From assembly GCF_005845365.1 (NCBI RefSeq), contig NZ_CP040509.1:1334705-1398704 (forward strand): a DNA stretch of 64,000 bases, in the 5' to 3' direction. Below are positions 18,581 to 26,787 of the stretch, in pieces; position 1 is the first letter of the stretch; each line of letters opens with the position of its first letter. Origin of the DNA: Rhodoluna limnophila (GTDB lineage: Bacteria; Actinomycetota; Actinomycetes; Actinomycetales; Microbacteriaceae). The translations under genes and the position numbers were made by a program. The notes under the pieces are model-generated. The model was not told the origin of the DNA. It saw nothing but the letters and a program-made list of their open reading frames with translations, and made no database searches.

Positions 18581-18601
18581 TCTAAGTCTTCTTGACTCAA
18601 G
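18581..18601 (-). promoter_or_regulatory. HAIR-like HspR operator, distal
   Basis: On the minus strand CTTGAGT, 7 nt, ACTTAGA: first half identical to the HAIR consensus, second half 4 of 7. It stands 16 nt upstream of the dnaK -35 box; together with the proximal site it could allow cooperative or looped repression. Confidence 0.65.
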
Positions 18602-18660
18602 TTTGCCCAGTCGGCAAAGTTTCGGAGCCAATTCCCAGCAATAAGTGGCATCCTTAAAGC

Positions 18661-19767
18661 ATGAAGCGCAGGTTTTTGAAGGTGCTCGCGGCCTTTGTGG
18701 CGGCGGGCTTGCTCACCGCAGCCTCTCCGGCGAGCGCCATTGAGCCAACCTCGGGCTACGACATCTCTTACCCGCAGTGCAACTCGGTGCTGCCTAACGA
18801 CGGCGCTTTCAAGATTGTGGGCATCAACGGCGGCCTGGTTTACTCGGGCAATCCTTGCCTCGATGACCAAATTACTTGGGCTGGCGGCACCGCTGCGCAG
18901 TTTTATATCAACACCGGCAACCTCGGGCCGTCATCTAGCTACTGGCCAGCTGGGCAAACCACCCCGGTGCTCTGCGATGCTGCCGACATCGACAGCACCG
19001 GTTGTGCCTTCAATTACGGTTACAACGCCGCCAAAGATTCTTATCAGCGGGCGGTAGACGCCTACGCCCGACTCGGCATCACGACCTCGCCCGCACTAAC
19101 CACCTGGTGGCTAGATGTTGAGACCTCGAACAGCTGGCGTGGGGCCGACTGGCCAGAAAGCACTCCGGCCCTAACCGGAACCGATGCGACCAGCCGAAAT
19201 GTGTCATCCATCGCCGGCGCCACCCACTACCTACAGTCGGTAGCCAAGATCACCAAACTTGGGGTTTACTCAACCCCTTATCAGTGGGGTGTAATTACCG
19301 GTGGGTCAAAACTGTTCTCTGACCTAGTTAGCTGGCACGCCCTAGGTGAGTCAACCCACGAGGCCGCAGCCGCAGCCTGCACCGGCGCCAGCGGTTTTAC
19401 CGGCGCACCGATTGTGATGACCCAATACATCGATACGTCTATCAACCTCGATGTCAATGTGACCTGCTCGGCCAAGGTAAAGGTAATCACCAGCCTGACC
19501 AACACCAGCACTACCTCGGTCAAACGCTCCGGATACTTCTATCTAAAAGGCACCCTAAAAACCGCTTGGGGCGCCACCATGGCCAACCGTTCTGTCACTT
19601 TTAAGTTTGCTGGCAAGACCTACAAAGCCACCACCAGCCAAACCGGATACGTTTCGGTCAGAGTCAAGGCACCTAGTTATGCCGGCAAATTTAAGGCCGG
19701 AGTTTACTTTTGGGGAAACTATTACCTAACTCCCGACAGCAGCTTTAAAACCGTGACCGTTAAGTAG
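18661..19767 (+). CDS. Secreted glycoside-hydrolase-like protein with C-terminal beta domain
   Basis: 368 residues with a clear signal peptide (MKRRFLKVLAAFVAAGLLTA..ASA, cleavage near residue 26). The mature N-terminal part begins GYDISYPQCNSVLP and contains FKIVGINGG, FYINTGN, TTWWLDVETSN and VGVYSTPYQWG-like segments, reminiscent of the TIM-barrel glycoside hydrolase-like (GH25/DUF1906) proteins of actinobacteria, with cysteines for disulfides. Residues about 285-368 look like an immunoglobulin-like or carboxypeptidase-regulatory-like beta domain with repeated aromatic residues. It is divergent from dnaK; CATCCT lies 6 nt before the ATG. Cell-wall action is plausible but not shown. Confidence 0.7.
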   Translation: MKRRFLKVLAAFVAAGLLTAASPASAIEPTSGYDISYPQCNSVLPNDGAFKIVGINGGLVYSGNPCLDDQITWAGGTAAQFYINTGNLGPSSSYWPAGQTTPVLCDAADIDSTGCAFNYGYNAAKDSYQRAVDAYARLGITTSPALTTWWLDVETSNSWRGADWPESTPALTGTDATSRNVSSIAGATHYLQSVAKITKLGVYSTPYQWGVITGGSKLFSDLVSWHALGESTHEAAAAACTGASGFTGAPIVMTQYIDTSINLDVNVTCSAKVKVITSLTNTSTTSVKRSGYFYLKGTLKTAWGATMANRSVTFKFAGKTYKATTSQTGYVSVRVKAPSYAGKFKAGVYFWGNYYLTPDSSFKTVTVK

Positions 19768-19793
19768 TTAAATATCGGCTAGCGTTGCTGATT

Positions 19794-21107
19794 ATGACTT
19801 CCAACGCTGCAAGATCAGAAAAACGCGCAACCTTTGCTTGGGCCCTGTGGGACTGGGCTGAACAGCCTTTCCCAACCCTGATGCAAACCTTCGTGTTTCC
19901 GCTGTATCTTGCTGGGGCAGTTGCTGCCAAGGGCACCGATACCGACGCTCTGCTGGGCGTTGCCACCGGTATCGCGGGTCTAATCGTGGCAGTTATGGCA
20001 CCGGTTTTTGGCCGCCGCTCTGATGAGACCGGTAAGCGCAAGTTTTGGCTCATGGTCAACACCTATCTCTTGGTGGCCATCATGGTTGCCGCGTTCTTTG
20101 TGGCACCAAGCCCCGAGTACCTTTTGTTCGGCCTAATCCTGTACGGCCTCGGCTCGGTGGTTCAAGAATCAGCCTTCATCAACTACTACGCCATGCTTCG
20201 CCAGGTCTCAACCCCGTCAACCATCGGCCGCATCTCTGGCTACGCCTGGGGTTTTGGCTACGCCGGCGGCATCCTGCTGCTTTGCATCTCACTGTTCGGC
20301 TTTATCTTGCCCGAGACCGTGTTTGGAATCGTGCTGGCTGACTCAATGAACGTTCGAATTGTGTTCTTGTTCTCAGCAGTCTGGTTTGCCCTGTTCTCAA
20401 TTCCGCTATTCCGCCGGGTTCCCGAAATCGCCGCAGCACCGGGGGTCAAAAAGCAAAGCGTGATTGAGTCATACATCAAGCTCTGGTCACAGCTAAAGTC
20501 GCTGCGCAAGCAAGCCCCAGAGACCTTCAAGTTCTTGATCTCTTCGGCTATTTACCGCGATGGCCTGGCGGGTGTCTTTACCTTTGGTGCCGTGCTCGGT
20601 TCGCTGGCATTCGGCTTTAGCCAGACTGAGATCATCCTGTTCGGCATCGCTGCCAACCTAGTCGCCGGTATCGGTGCCGCGATCGGTGGCCGCCTCGACG
20701 ACATTCTGGGCAGCCGTGCCGTAATCATCTTGTCTTTGGTTGGTCTGATTGTTGCGGGCACTGCGGTCTTTGTGTTTGCCGGCGCCGGTGTAATCACCTA
20801 CTGGATCGGCGGTCTGTTCCTCTGCCTATTTGTTGGGCCGGCTCAGGCAGCCAGCCGTACCTTTGTTTCTCGATTCACTCCAGCAGGTCGCGAGGGTGAG
20901 GTGTTTGGTTTGTATCAAACCACTGGGCGCGCTGCCTCGTTCCTGTCGGGCTTTATGTGGGCCGGTTCAATCACCGTGGCCAGCCTGCTGCTTGGCCTCG
21001 AGAACGCAACCATATTCGGCATTATCGGATTGCTCTTGATTCTTGGCGTTGGACTATTGCTGTTGCTTCGAGTGGACCCAAGCCCCAAGGTTGCTTACTC
21101 AAAGTAG
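19794..21107 (+). CDS. MFS transporter, UMF1/Atg22 type
   Basis: 437-residue membrane protein with about twelve helices. The N terminus FAWALWDWAEQPFPTLMQTF and the loop FGRRSDETGKRKFW between helices 2 and 3 are hallmarks of the UMF1 (Atg22-like) branch of the major facilitator superfamily; GRISGYAWGFGYAGGI is also typical. Relatives in fungi efflux amino acids from vacuoles, but bacterial substrates are unknown. The ATG at 19794 is used rather than an in-frame TTG three codons earlier. TAGCGT stands 8 nt upstream. Confidence 0.85.
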   Translation: MTSNAARSEKRATFAWALWDWAEQPFPTLMQTFVFPLYLAGAVAAKGTDTDALLGVATGIAGLIVAVMAPVFGRRSDETGKRKFWLMVNTYLLVAIMVAAFFVAPSPEYLLFGLILYGLGSVVQESAFINYYAMLRQVSTPSTIGRISGYAWGFGYAGGILLLCISLFGFILPETVFGIVLADSMNVRIVFLFSAVWFALFSIPLFRRVPEIAAAPGVKKQSVIESYIKLWSQLKSLRKQAPETFKFLISSAIYRDGLAGVFTFGAVLGSLAFGFSQTEIILFGIAANLVAGIGAAIGGRLDDILGSRAVIILSLVGLIVAGTAVFVFAGAGVITYWIGGLFLCLFVGPAQAASRTFVSRFTPAGREGEVFGLYQTTGRAASFLSGFMWAGSITVASLLLGLENATIFGIIGLLLILGVGLLLLLRVDPSPKVAYSK

Positions 21108-21155
21108 TCCCGGTTCGACGCTGGGCCTCAATTCGACACCGTGTAGAATTGGGCC

Positions 21156-21515
21156 ATGTCAAAATCGCAGCGCCAACAGGGTGAGTTAGAGTCACTGATT
21201 CTCAACTGCCTTTGGAACGCCGAAGGCCCGATGACCTCGGCCGAGATTCTTGAGTGCGTGAGCCCAGATGGCTCGTTGGCATTGACCACAATTTTGACGG
21301 TGCTCTCACGCCTAGCCGATAAAGAATTGGTGCACCGAGCTCCTGGCTCGGGCCGATCTCTGCTCTTCACCGCGGCTCAGTCGCGCGAACAGCACACTGC
21401 CGGTCTCATGCTCAAGTTGGTTACCGAGGCCGAGAACCCTGCTCTGGCGTTTTCACACTTTGCCGAGGGCCTCAGCCCATCGCAGCTTCAAGCTCTGCGC
21501 AATTCACTCAACTAG
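21156..21515 (+). CDS. BlaI/MecI/CopY family repressor
   Basis: Small winged-helix repressor of 119 residues. The N-terminal domain (GELESLILNCLWNAEGPMTSAEI in part, then LTTILTVLSRLADKELVHR) is the BlaI/MecI DNA-binding fold; the C-terminal helices dimerise. In the family it is inactivated by proteolysis through a partner membrane metalloprotease, and such a gene follows 9 nt downstream. TAGAAT lies 6 nt before the ATG. The regulated gene is not a beta-lactamase here; none is visible nearby. Confidence 0.88.
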   Translation: MSKSQRQQGELESLILNCLWNAEGPMTSAEILECVSPDGSLALTTILTVLSRLADKELVHRAPGSGRSLLFTAAQSREQHTAGLMLKLVTEAENPALAFSHFAEGLSPSQLQALRNSLN

Positions 21516-21524
21516 TCTTAACCG

Positions 21525-22268
21525 GTGTCCGCTCCCATTCTCCTGATTCCAATTGCGTTGGAGTGGGTTCTACTAATTACAACTCTGGCTCCGGTTGCAT
21601 TGGTTGGCAGGTTCAACAGCCGCCCCCGCCTAGGGCTGGCCATCTGGTTTGGCTCGCTGCTCTCCGCCGGTCTCGCTACCGGCTTGGCGCTGGTGGTGGC
21701 TATCTGGTCTTACTTCGATACCTTTGCGGCTCTTGAGGCAAGTTTGTTCGGAGACTCAGAGTGGTTCATGGCATTGGCCGTGAGTTTTGGTCCGTGGCTG
21801 GCCTTGCTGTTAGGCGGTGTATCACTGGTGTTGGTTCAGCAGCGATTGGAGCCGCTGGTTGTAACGGCTCGTCAAATCAAGCCGGCAGTTGATCAGGCCA
21901 AGCGGCCTCTGCTGAATTTTATGGGCACTCCGGTCTATGCCATTGACCTGCCGTTTGCCTATGCGGTGGCTGGTCGTCGCGAAATCATTGTGTCCTCAGC
22001 GCTGCAGAACCTGCTAAACACAGATGCCTTTGCGGCAGTCTTGTGGCACGAATTGGGCCACATTCGCGGCCGGCACTTTGGGCTCAAAAAACTGGCCCGC
22101 ATTGTTCGCGTGCTTTCGCCAACCTTGGCTGTATCAAAAGCCCTGGTGGCAGAGGTTGAGAGGTTGTGCGAGGTGGTTGCCGACGATTTTGCCGCGCGAA
22201 ATTTGGGCAACAAGAAAGCCCCCGCACTAGAAAGTGCAAGGGCAATCTTTAGAGATTCAGCCTTCTAG
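21525..22268 (+). CDS. M56 family membrane metallopeptidase (minimal BlaR1-like)
   Basis: 247-residue membrane protein with about four helices and the zinc-protease motif HELGH at residues 175-179 followed by a second glutamate further on (EVVADDFAA). This is the M56 (BlaR1/MecR1) protease domain without any extracellular penicillin-binding sensor, as is common in actinobacteria. It probably inactivates the BlaI-type repressor encoded just upstream. GTG start; TAGTCT lies exactly 6 nt before it, within the repressor's stop region, suggesting its own leaderless start as well as cotranscription. Confidence 0.85.
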   Translation: MSAPILLIPIALEWVLLITTLAPVALVGRFNSRPRLGLAIWFGSLLSAGLATGLALVVAIWSYFDTFAALEASLFGDSEWFMALAVSFGPWLALLLGGVSLVLVQQRLEPLVVTARQIKPAVDQAKRPLLNFMGTPVYAIDLPFAYAVAGRREIIVSSALQNLLNTDAFAAVLWHELGHIRGRHFGLKKLARIVRVLSPTLAVSKALVAEVERLCEVVADDFAARNLGNKKAPALESARAIFRDSAF

Positions 22269-22291
22269 GCTAACTTCGCTAACGACAGTAA

Positions 22292-22882
22292 CTAAAGCGG
22301 CTCGTTGCCAACATCGGTGATGTGAAAATTCAGGTGGCTGCGTGATGCGGTTGGGCCACGCTGACCCTGGTATCGAGAGAGGTACTTCTCAGAGCCGTAA
22401 GGGGTCTCGCTCGGTGAGCTGAGCTGGAAGAAGCAGAGCTGACCAACCTTCATACCCGGCCAAAGCTTGATCGGCAGGTTTGAAACGTTGGCCAACTCAA
22501 GGGTCACGTGACCCTTAAAGCCTGGGTCAACAAAACCTGCGGTTGAGTGGGTCAGTAGGCCAAGGCGTCCCAGCGAGCTCTTGCCTTCAAGGCGGGCAGC
22601 GATGTTGTCTGGCAGAGTTACAAATTCGTAGGTTGAACCCAGCACAAATTCACCAGGGTGCAAAATAAATGCTTCGTCGGCCGCAACCTCGACCAAGCGG
22701 GTCAGGTCAGCCTGATCTTCGCGAGGGTCGATGTAGGCGTACTTGTGGTTGTCAAAAAGTCTGAAGAATCGGTCCAGACGAACATCGATGCTCGATGGCT
22801 GAAGAAGATCCATGTTGAGTGGCTCAAGACCAATTCGGCCGGCCTCAATTTCTGCGCGGATATCGCGGTCTGACATAAGCAT
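22292..22882 (-). CDS. dcd: dCTP deaminase
   Basis: Converts dCTP to dUTP (or directly to dUMP in bifunctional members) for thymidylate synthesis. 196 residues with the conserved [16 protein letters not shown], the catalytic-site region [23 protein letters not shown] (seen as [11 protein letters not shown]) and the C-terminal [17 protein letters not shown] stands 6 nt before the ATG at 22882, favouring this start over the second methionine. It lies 9 nt downstream of the MMPL gene on the same strand. Confidence 0.94.
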   Translation of the reverse strand: MLMSDRDIRAEIEAGRIGLEPLNMDLLQPSSIDVRLDRFFRLFDNHKYAYIDPREDQADLTRLVEVAADEAFILHPGEFVLGSTYEFVTLPDNIAARLEGKSSLGRLGLLTHSTAGFVDPGFKGHVTLELANVSNLPIKLWPGMKVGQLCFFQLSSPSETPYGSEKYLSRYQGQRGPTASRSHLNFHITDVGNEPL

Positions 22883-22891
22883 GGTTCTAGA

Positions 22892-25048
22892 TTAGTGGTC
22901 GAGCCCAACCTTCTTATAAATAGCCTTCATCCACTTAGGTGCCCACCAGTTGGCCTTGCCAAACAACTTCATCAGAGCCGGCACCAAAAGCGCGCGCACA
23001 ATTGTGGCATCAACCAAAATGGCAAAGGCAATGCCTAGGCCAAGCGCTTTCATAATGGTCACGCCACTGGTTGCGAATGCGCCGAAACTGAATGCCAAAA
23101 CCAGGGCAGCAGCCGTGATGATTCGCCCCGATCGCTGCAGTCCGTTAGCTACCGAGTCTTCGGTGCTGGCACCCGCGTCGTGCTGCTCTTTGATTCGGCT
23201 GAGCAAAAATAGTTCGTAGTCCATCGATAGACCAAATGCAACCACAGCAATAAGCACGGTGGACGATGTGTCGATGGTGCCGGTGACGTAGAAGTCACCA
23301 ACCAGCCAACGGATGCTGCCGTCGAGGAAGCCCCAGGTTATGAAACCGATAGTCGCACCCAAAGACAAAATGTTCAGCAACACGGCTTTGATCGGTAGCA
23401 GCACCGATCCGGTAAAGAGGAACAGCAAGACCAGTGTGGAGACCACAATCCAGATCAGGGCTGTTGGCAATTGCTCCTCGATGCCGCGCTGAGAATCGGT
23501 GTAAATCGCCGCCGAGCCGCCGACCAAAACCTCATAATCTGGGGTCTCGATTGCGCGAATCGCATCGGTGATGGCAACGCCTTCAGGAGAGCGCGAATCA
23601 ATGTCATGAATTGCGGTCACGCGCTGGTAATTGCCGTTGGCATAAGCCTCAATGCCCGGACCAAACTGCGGCAGCATGGCACCCTCGGCAGCAAAACCCA
23701 CCGAAGACCTCACCGAGACGATGTGGTCAAGCTCTGAAAGCTCAAGCACATACTGCTCTACCTGTGATGCGCTGGCACCATCAAGAATGATCTCAATCGG
23801 AGAGCCCTCTTTGGCTGTGAAACGGTCACGGATTACGTTGCTAGCGATTGCGGCCGGTTCGGACTGCGGCAAGATTCGGTCATCAACCTGACCAAATTGA
23901 GCGTTGACCGAGAGAGAGGCAAGGCCACCGAGAGCAAGAGTTGCAACCAGCAGTACGGCAACCGGGCGCTTCATTACAAATCGCGCAATGTTGCCCCAAG
24001 CGCCTGATTCTTTTGGAGTAAGGTCGCGCTTGATGATGCGCCACTTATTGACCCGGTCACCCATCAGGTTGAGCATGGCCGGCAGGGCAATCAGTGCTGC
24101 GGCAACTGAGAGCAGAACCACAACAACGCCACCGAGGGCAAAGGACTTTAGGAAGTACTGCGGAAAGAAGAACAGCGAGGCCAGAACGATGGCCACGGTC
24201 AAACCAGAGAACAGCACGGTTCTTCCGGCTGACTCGACGGTTCTAACTGTCGCATCTGCCACCGACTTTCCGACCGCGCGTTCTTCACGGAACCGGTTGA
24301 CCATCAGTAGGGCGTAGTCGATGCCGAGACCCAATCCCAGGCCGGTGATCAGATTCAGTGCAAACACCGATGTATCGGTGACCTGAGTCGAAATCCAAAC
24401 AAAGAAGAATGAACCGATGATGGCCAAGCCGCCAACCAGCAGCGGCAGTCCAGATGCCATGAGTGAACCAAAAACAAAGACCAGCAGAATGATGGTCAGT
24501 GGAACGGCAATGGCCTCGGTGCGGGCTAGGTCGTGCTCGATTACCGAGTTGATTGATGCGGTAACGGTGGCAAAGCCGGCCACATAAACCTGAGCGGTTT
24601 CGTATTCTCCCGAGAACTCGTCGGCAATCCCGGCGGCCACAGTTGCCTGGGTTACGTCATCCTCAACGTCTACAAATACGTAGGTGGCCTTGCCGTCATC
24701 GCTGATTAGAGAGGCCGGGCGGCCGAGTGAGTAGTAGCTGTCAACACTGTCTACGCCAGAGACTTCGCGCAATTCTTTGACCAGGTTATTGGTGCTGGTT
24801 GCGCTTGATTCAGCATCAACGCCAGCCTCAAAATCCACCACGATTACTACCTCGGGGGTGGACTCCTCGTAGGTATCGGTCAGGATATCCATTACCTTGG
24901 TTGAGTCACTGTATGGGTTTTCGTAGCCACCGGCCTTTAGCTGGCCAAATGACTGAAAGCCCCAGACGCTCGACAGCAGAATCAGTGAGATGAACCCAAA
25001 CAGGGCAAGCTTGCTGTGTCGCACGAGAAAGCTACCCAAACGGTTCAT
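22892..25048 (-). CDS. MMPL family RND-type membrane transporter
   Basis: 718-residue exporter-like protein with twelve helices and two large extracytoplasmic loops (about residues 45-165 and 385-525). Typical MMPL features are the membrane motif GLGLGIDYALLMVNRFREE near residue 240 and its repeat FGLSMDYELFLLSRIKE near 600, which carry the proton-relay aspartates. Actinobacterial relatives move lipids or siderophores to the cell surface, while others are drug exporters; the cargo here is unknown. The start is only 30 nt from the divergent DUF2834-like gene. Confidence 0.88.
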   Translation of the reverse strand: MNRLGSFLVRHSKLALFGFISLILLSSVWGFQSFGQLKAGGYENPYSDSTKVMDILTDTYEESTPEVVIVVDFEAGVDAESSATSTNNLVKELREVSGVDSVDSYYSLGRPASLISDDGKATYVFVDVEDDVTQATVAAGIADEFSGEYETAQVYVAGFATVTASINSVIEHDLARTEAIAVPLTIILLVFVFGSLMASGLPLLVGGLAIIGSFFFVWISTQVTDTSVFALNLITGLGLGLGIDYALLMVNRFREERAVGKSVADATVRTVESAGRTVLFSGLTVAIVLASLFFFPQYFLKSFALGGVVVVLLSVAAALIALPAMLNLMGDRVNKWRIIKRDLTPKESGAWGNIARFVMKRPVAVLLVATLALGGLASLSVNAQFGQVDDRILPQSEPAAIASNVIRDRFTAKEGSPIEIILDGASASQVEQYVLELSELDHIVSVRSSVGFAAEGAMLPQFGPGIEAYANGNYQRVTAIHDIDSRSPEGVAITDAIRAIETPDYEVLVGGSAAIYTDSQRGIEEQLPTALIWIVVSTLVLLFLFTGSVLLPIKAVLLNILSLGATIGFITWGFLDGSIRWLVGDFYVTGTIDTSSTVLIAVVAFGLSMDYELFLLSRIKEQHDAGASTEDSVANGLQRSGRIITAAALVLAFSFGAFATSGVTIMKALGLGIAFAILVDATIVRALLVPALMKLFGKANWWAPKWMKAIYKKVGLDH

Positions 25049-25078
25049 AAAATCTCACTTCTGCAGGATGATTGCACT

Positions 25079-25423
25079 ATGGAAACCAAACGACGTTCAG
25101 CAGCAATCTATTTCTTTATTCTTTCAGGTATCGGCCTCATTACTGCCTGGTACTTCAATGCTTTGGCTGTTATGGCCGGCGAAGACTACCTAGTCGAAGG
25201 TTTCACCAGCAATGTGGACTGGGTGCTTTCACTAGACCTATTGATTGTTGGCTTTGCTGCGATGGGGTTCATCATCATTGAGGGGCGCCGTCAAAAAATG
25301 AAGCACCTCTGGGTTTACATCGCGTTGGCTTTTGTAACGGCAGCGGCCTTCACCGTGCCTCTGTTCTTGGGAATGCGTGAACTCAAGTTGGCTCGCGACG
25401 AACGCCAAGCCAGAGCGGCCTAA
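25079..25423 (+). CDS. DUF2834-like membrane protein
   Basis: 114-residue protein with three predicted helices: IYFFILSGIGLITAWYF, VLSLDLLIVGFAAMGFIII and IALAFVTAAAFTVPLFLGM in order, with charged ends. This matches the small DUF2834 membrane family, of unknown function. The frame is open upstream to 25016, but the ATG at 25079 fits the membrane topology and has GATGAT 6 nt before it. It is divergent from the MMPL transporter with only 30 nt between start codons and converges with the helicase gene by a 4-nt overlap. Confidence 0.7.
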   Translation: METKRRSAAIYFFILSGIGLITAWYFNALAVMAGEDYLVEGFTSNVDWVLSLDLLIVGFAAMGFIIIEGRRQKMKHLWVYIALAFVTAAAFTVPLFLGMRELKLARDERQARAA

Positions 25424-26787
25424 AAGAGCTTTTCGATTGGCGCTTGGCGCACACCCTGCATAAAACGCAGCACGTCTTCATCAACCATGACATCACTCAT
25501 GCGAATCGCGCGGGTTAGATACAGCCCCTCGAGCGAGCGCACACGGCTGAGCGCAACGTAAGTTTGGCCCGGGCTAAAGGCGCCGCGACCCATATCGATA
25601 ACAACCTCGTCGTAGGTTTGGCCCTGCGATTTATGAACCGTTACCGCCCAGGCAAGCCGAAGCGGAATCTGCTGAAACTCTGCCAGCGGCACAGCAATCA
25701 ATACCTCTTTGACCCGGCCCGACTCTTCGTCGAACTGCTCGTCAATTTCGTAGCGAACCTTTTCCCAGGTTGATCGGCCAACTTCAAGGCGCTCACCGTC
25801 AGCTTCAACAATCACACCACCCGAGCTCGGTAGCTCAAGCACATGACCGATGGTTCCGTTGACCCAGCGTTTAATTGGACCGGTCGGGCCCTTTTTGGTA
25901 CTCGAGTCGTCGTTCTTGATGAACATAACCTGCGCGCCAACCTTGAGTTCAAGAACTGGGTCGGCCGGGAGGGTGCGACCAAAGGCCTTTTCATCAGCGG
26001 CACTAAACACTGCGTCAAACCGCTTTGGTGGCGAATCGATGCGGGCCATCCGGGTGCTGTTAACCGCATTGACCGAGGCATTGATGGTGGCTAGGCGAAT
26101 AACGTCATCGTGCGGTGGGAACCGGTTGCCGCACTGGTTGATGTAGTCGAGCATCTCTTGAGTGCAAGAGCCATCTCGAATAGCGTTGAGGATCTCTTTG
26201 AAGTGTTCGTCGTGCTGGCGGAAAATCTCACTCAGTTCGTAGCGCTCAAGGCTGTCTTCGCGCCAAACATGGGCGTCAAAGAACCAGCCGCTCTGGTAGT
26301 TCTCGGCCATGTAAGCCCGGTCTTGAGGGTCGCTCGGTGGCACCGGTGCCAGTTGGTATGGGTCGCCAAACATGACTACCTGGGCTCCACCAAATGGTAG
26401 CTTTCGGCGGCCGCGGGCAATTCCCATCGCACGGCTCATGGTGTCCATCAGGTCGGCATTGACCATCGATACCTCATCGATGACAAGCATGTCGATAGCG
26501 GCCAGCACCTCGCGAGTTCGGCGGCTGAGATGGCGACCAATGTCCTCGGTGCCCAAGATTCCAAACGGAAACCCAAACAGTGAGTGAATCGTCACACCGC
26601 CCACATTTAGTGCAGCCACCCCGGTAGGCGCGCAAACGGCAACCTTCTTTTTGGTGTTTTCAATCAGGTAGCTAAGCAGCGTTGATTTACCGGTACCAGC
26701 GCGGCCGGTGACAAAGATATTGTTTTCAGACTCTTCGATGTACTCAAAGAGGTGGCGCTGCTCGGCCGAGAGTACAACCTGTTCCAT
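25420..26787 (-). CDS. PIF1/RecD-like superfamily 1 DNA helicase
   Basis: ATP-dependent helicase of 455 residues. Motifs in order: Walker A VTGRAGTGKSTLL (near 26), VCAPTGVAALNVGG (Ia), MLVIDEVSMV (II, near 100), VVMFGDPYQLAPV (III), EIFRQHDEHF (IV) and in the C-terminal part AWAVTVHKSQGQTYDEVV (V) with TYVALSRVRSLEGLYL (VI). This is the PIF1-like branch, acting on 5'-3' DNA unwinding in replication or repair. It has a strong AAGGAGG site and its start overlaps the CopD/CtaG stop, although the functions seem unrelated. Confidence 0.87.
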   Translation of the reverse strand: MEQVVLSAEQRHLFEYIEESENNIFVTGRAGTGKSTLLSYLIENTKKKVAVCAPTGVAALNVGGVTIHSLFGFPFGILGTEDIGRHLSRRTREVLAAIDMLVIDEVSMVNADLMDTMSRAMGIARGRRKLPFGGAQVVMFGDPYQLAPVPPSDPQDRAYMAENYQSGWFFDAHVWREDSLERYELSEIFRQHDEHFKEILNAIRDGSCTQEMLDYINQCGNRFPPHDDVIRLATINASVNAVNSTRMARIDSPPKRFDAVFSAADEKAFGRTLPADPVLELKVGAQVMFIKNDDSSTKKGPTGPIKRWVNGTIGHVLELPSSGGVIVEADGERLEVGRSTWEKVRYEIDEQFDEESGRVKEVLIAVPLAEFQQIPLRLAWAVTVHKSQGQTYDEVVIDMGRGAFSPGQTYVALSRVRSLEGLYLTRAIRMSDVMVDEDVLRFMQGVRQAPIEKLF

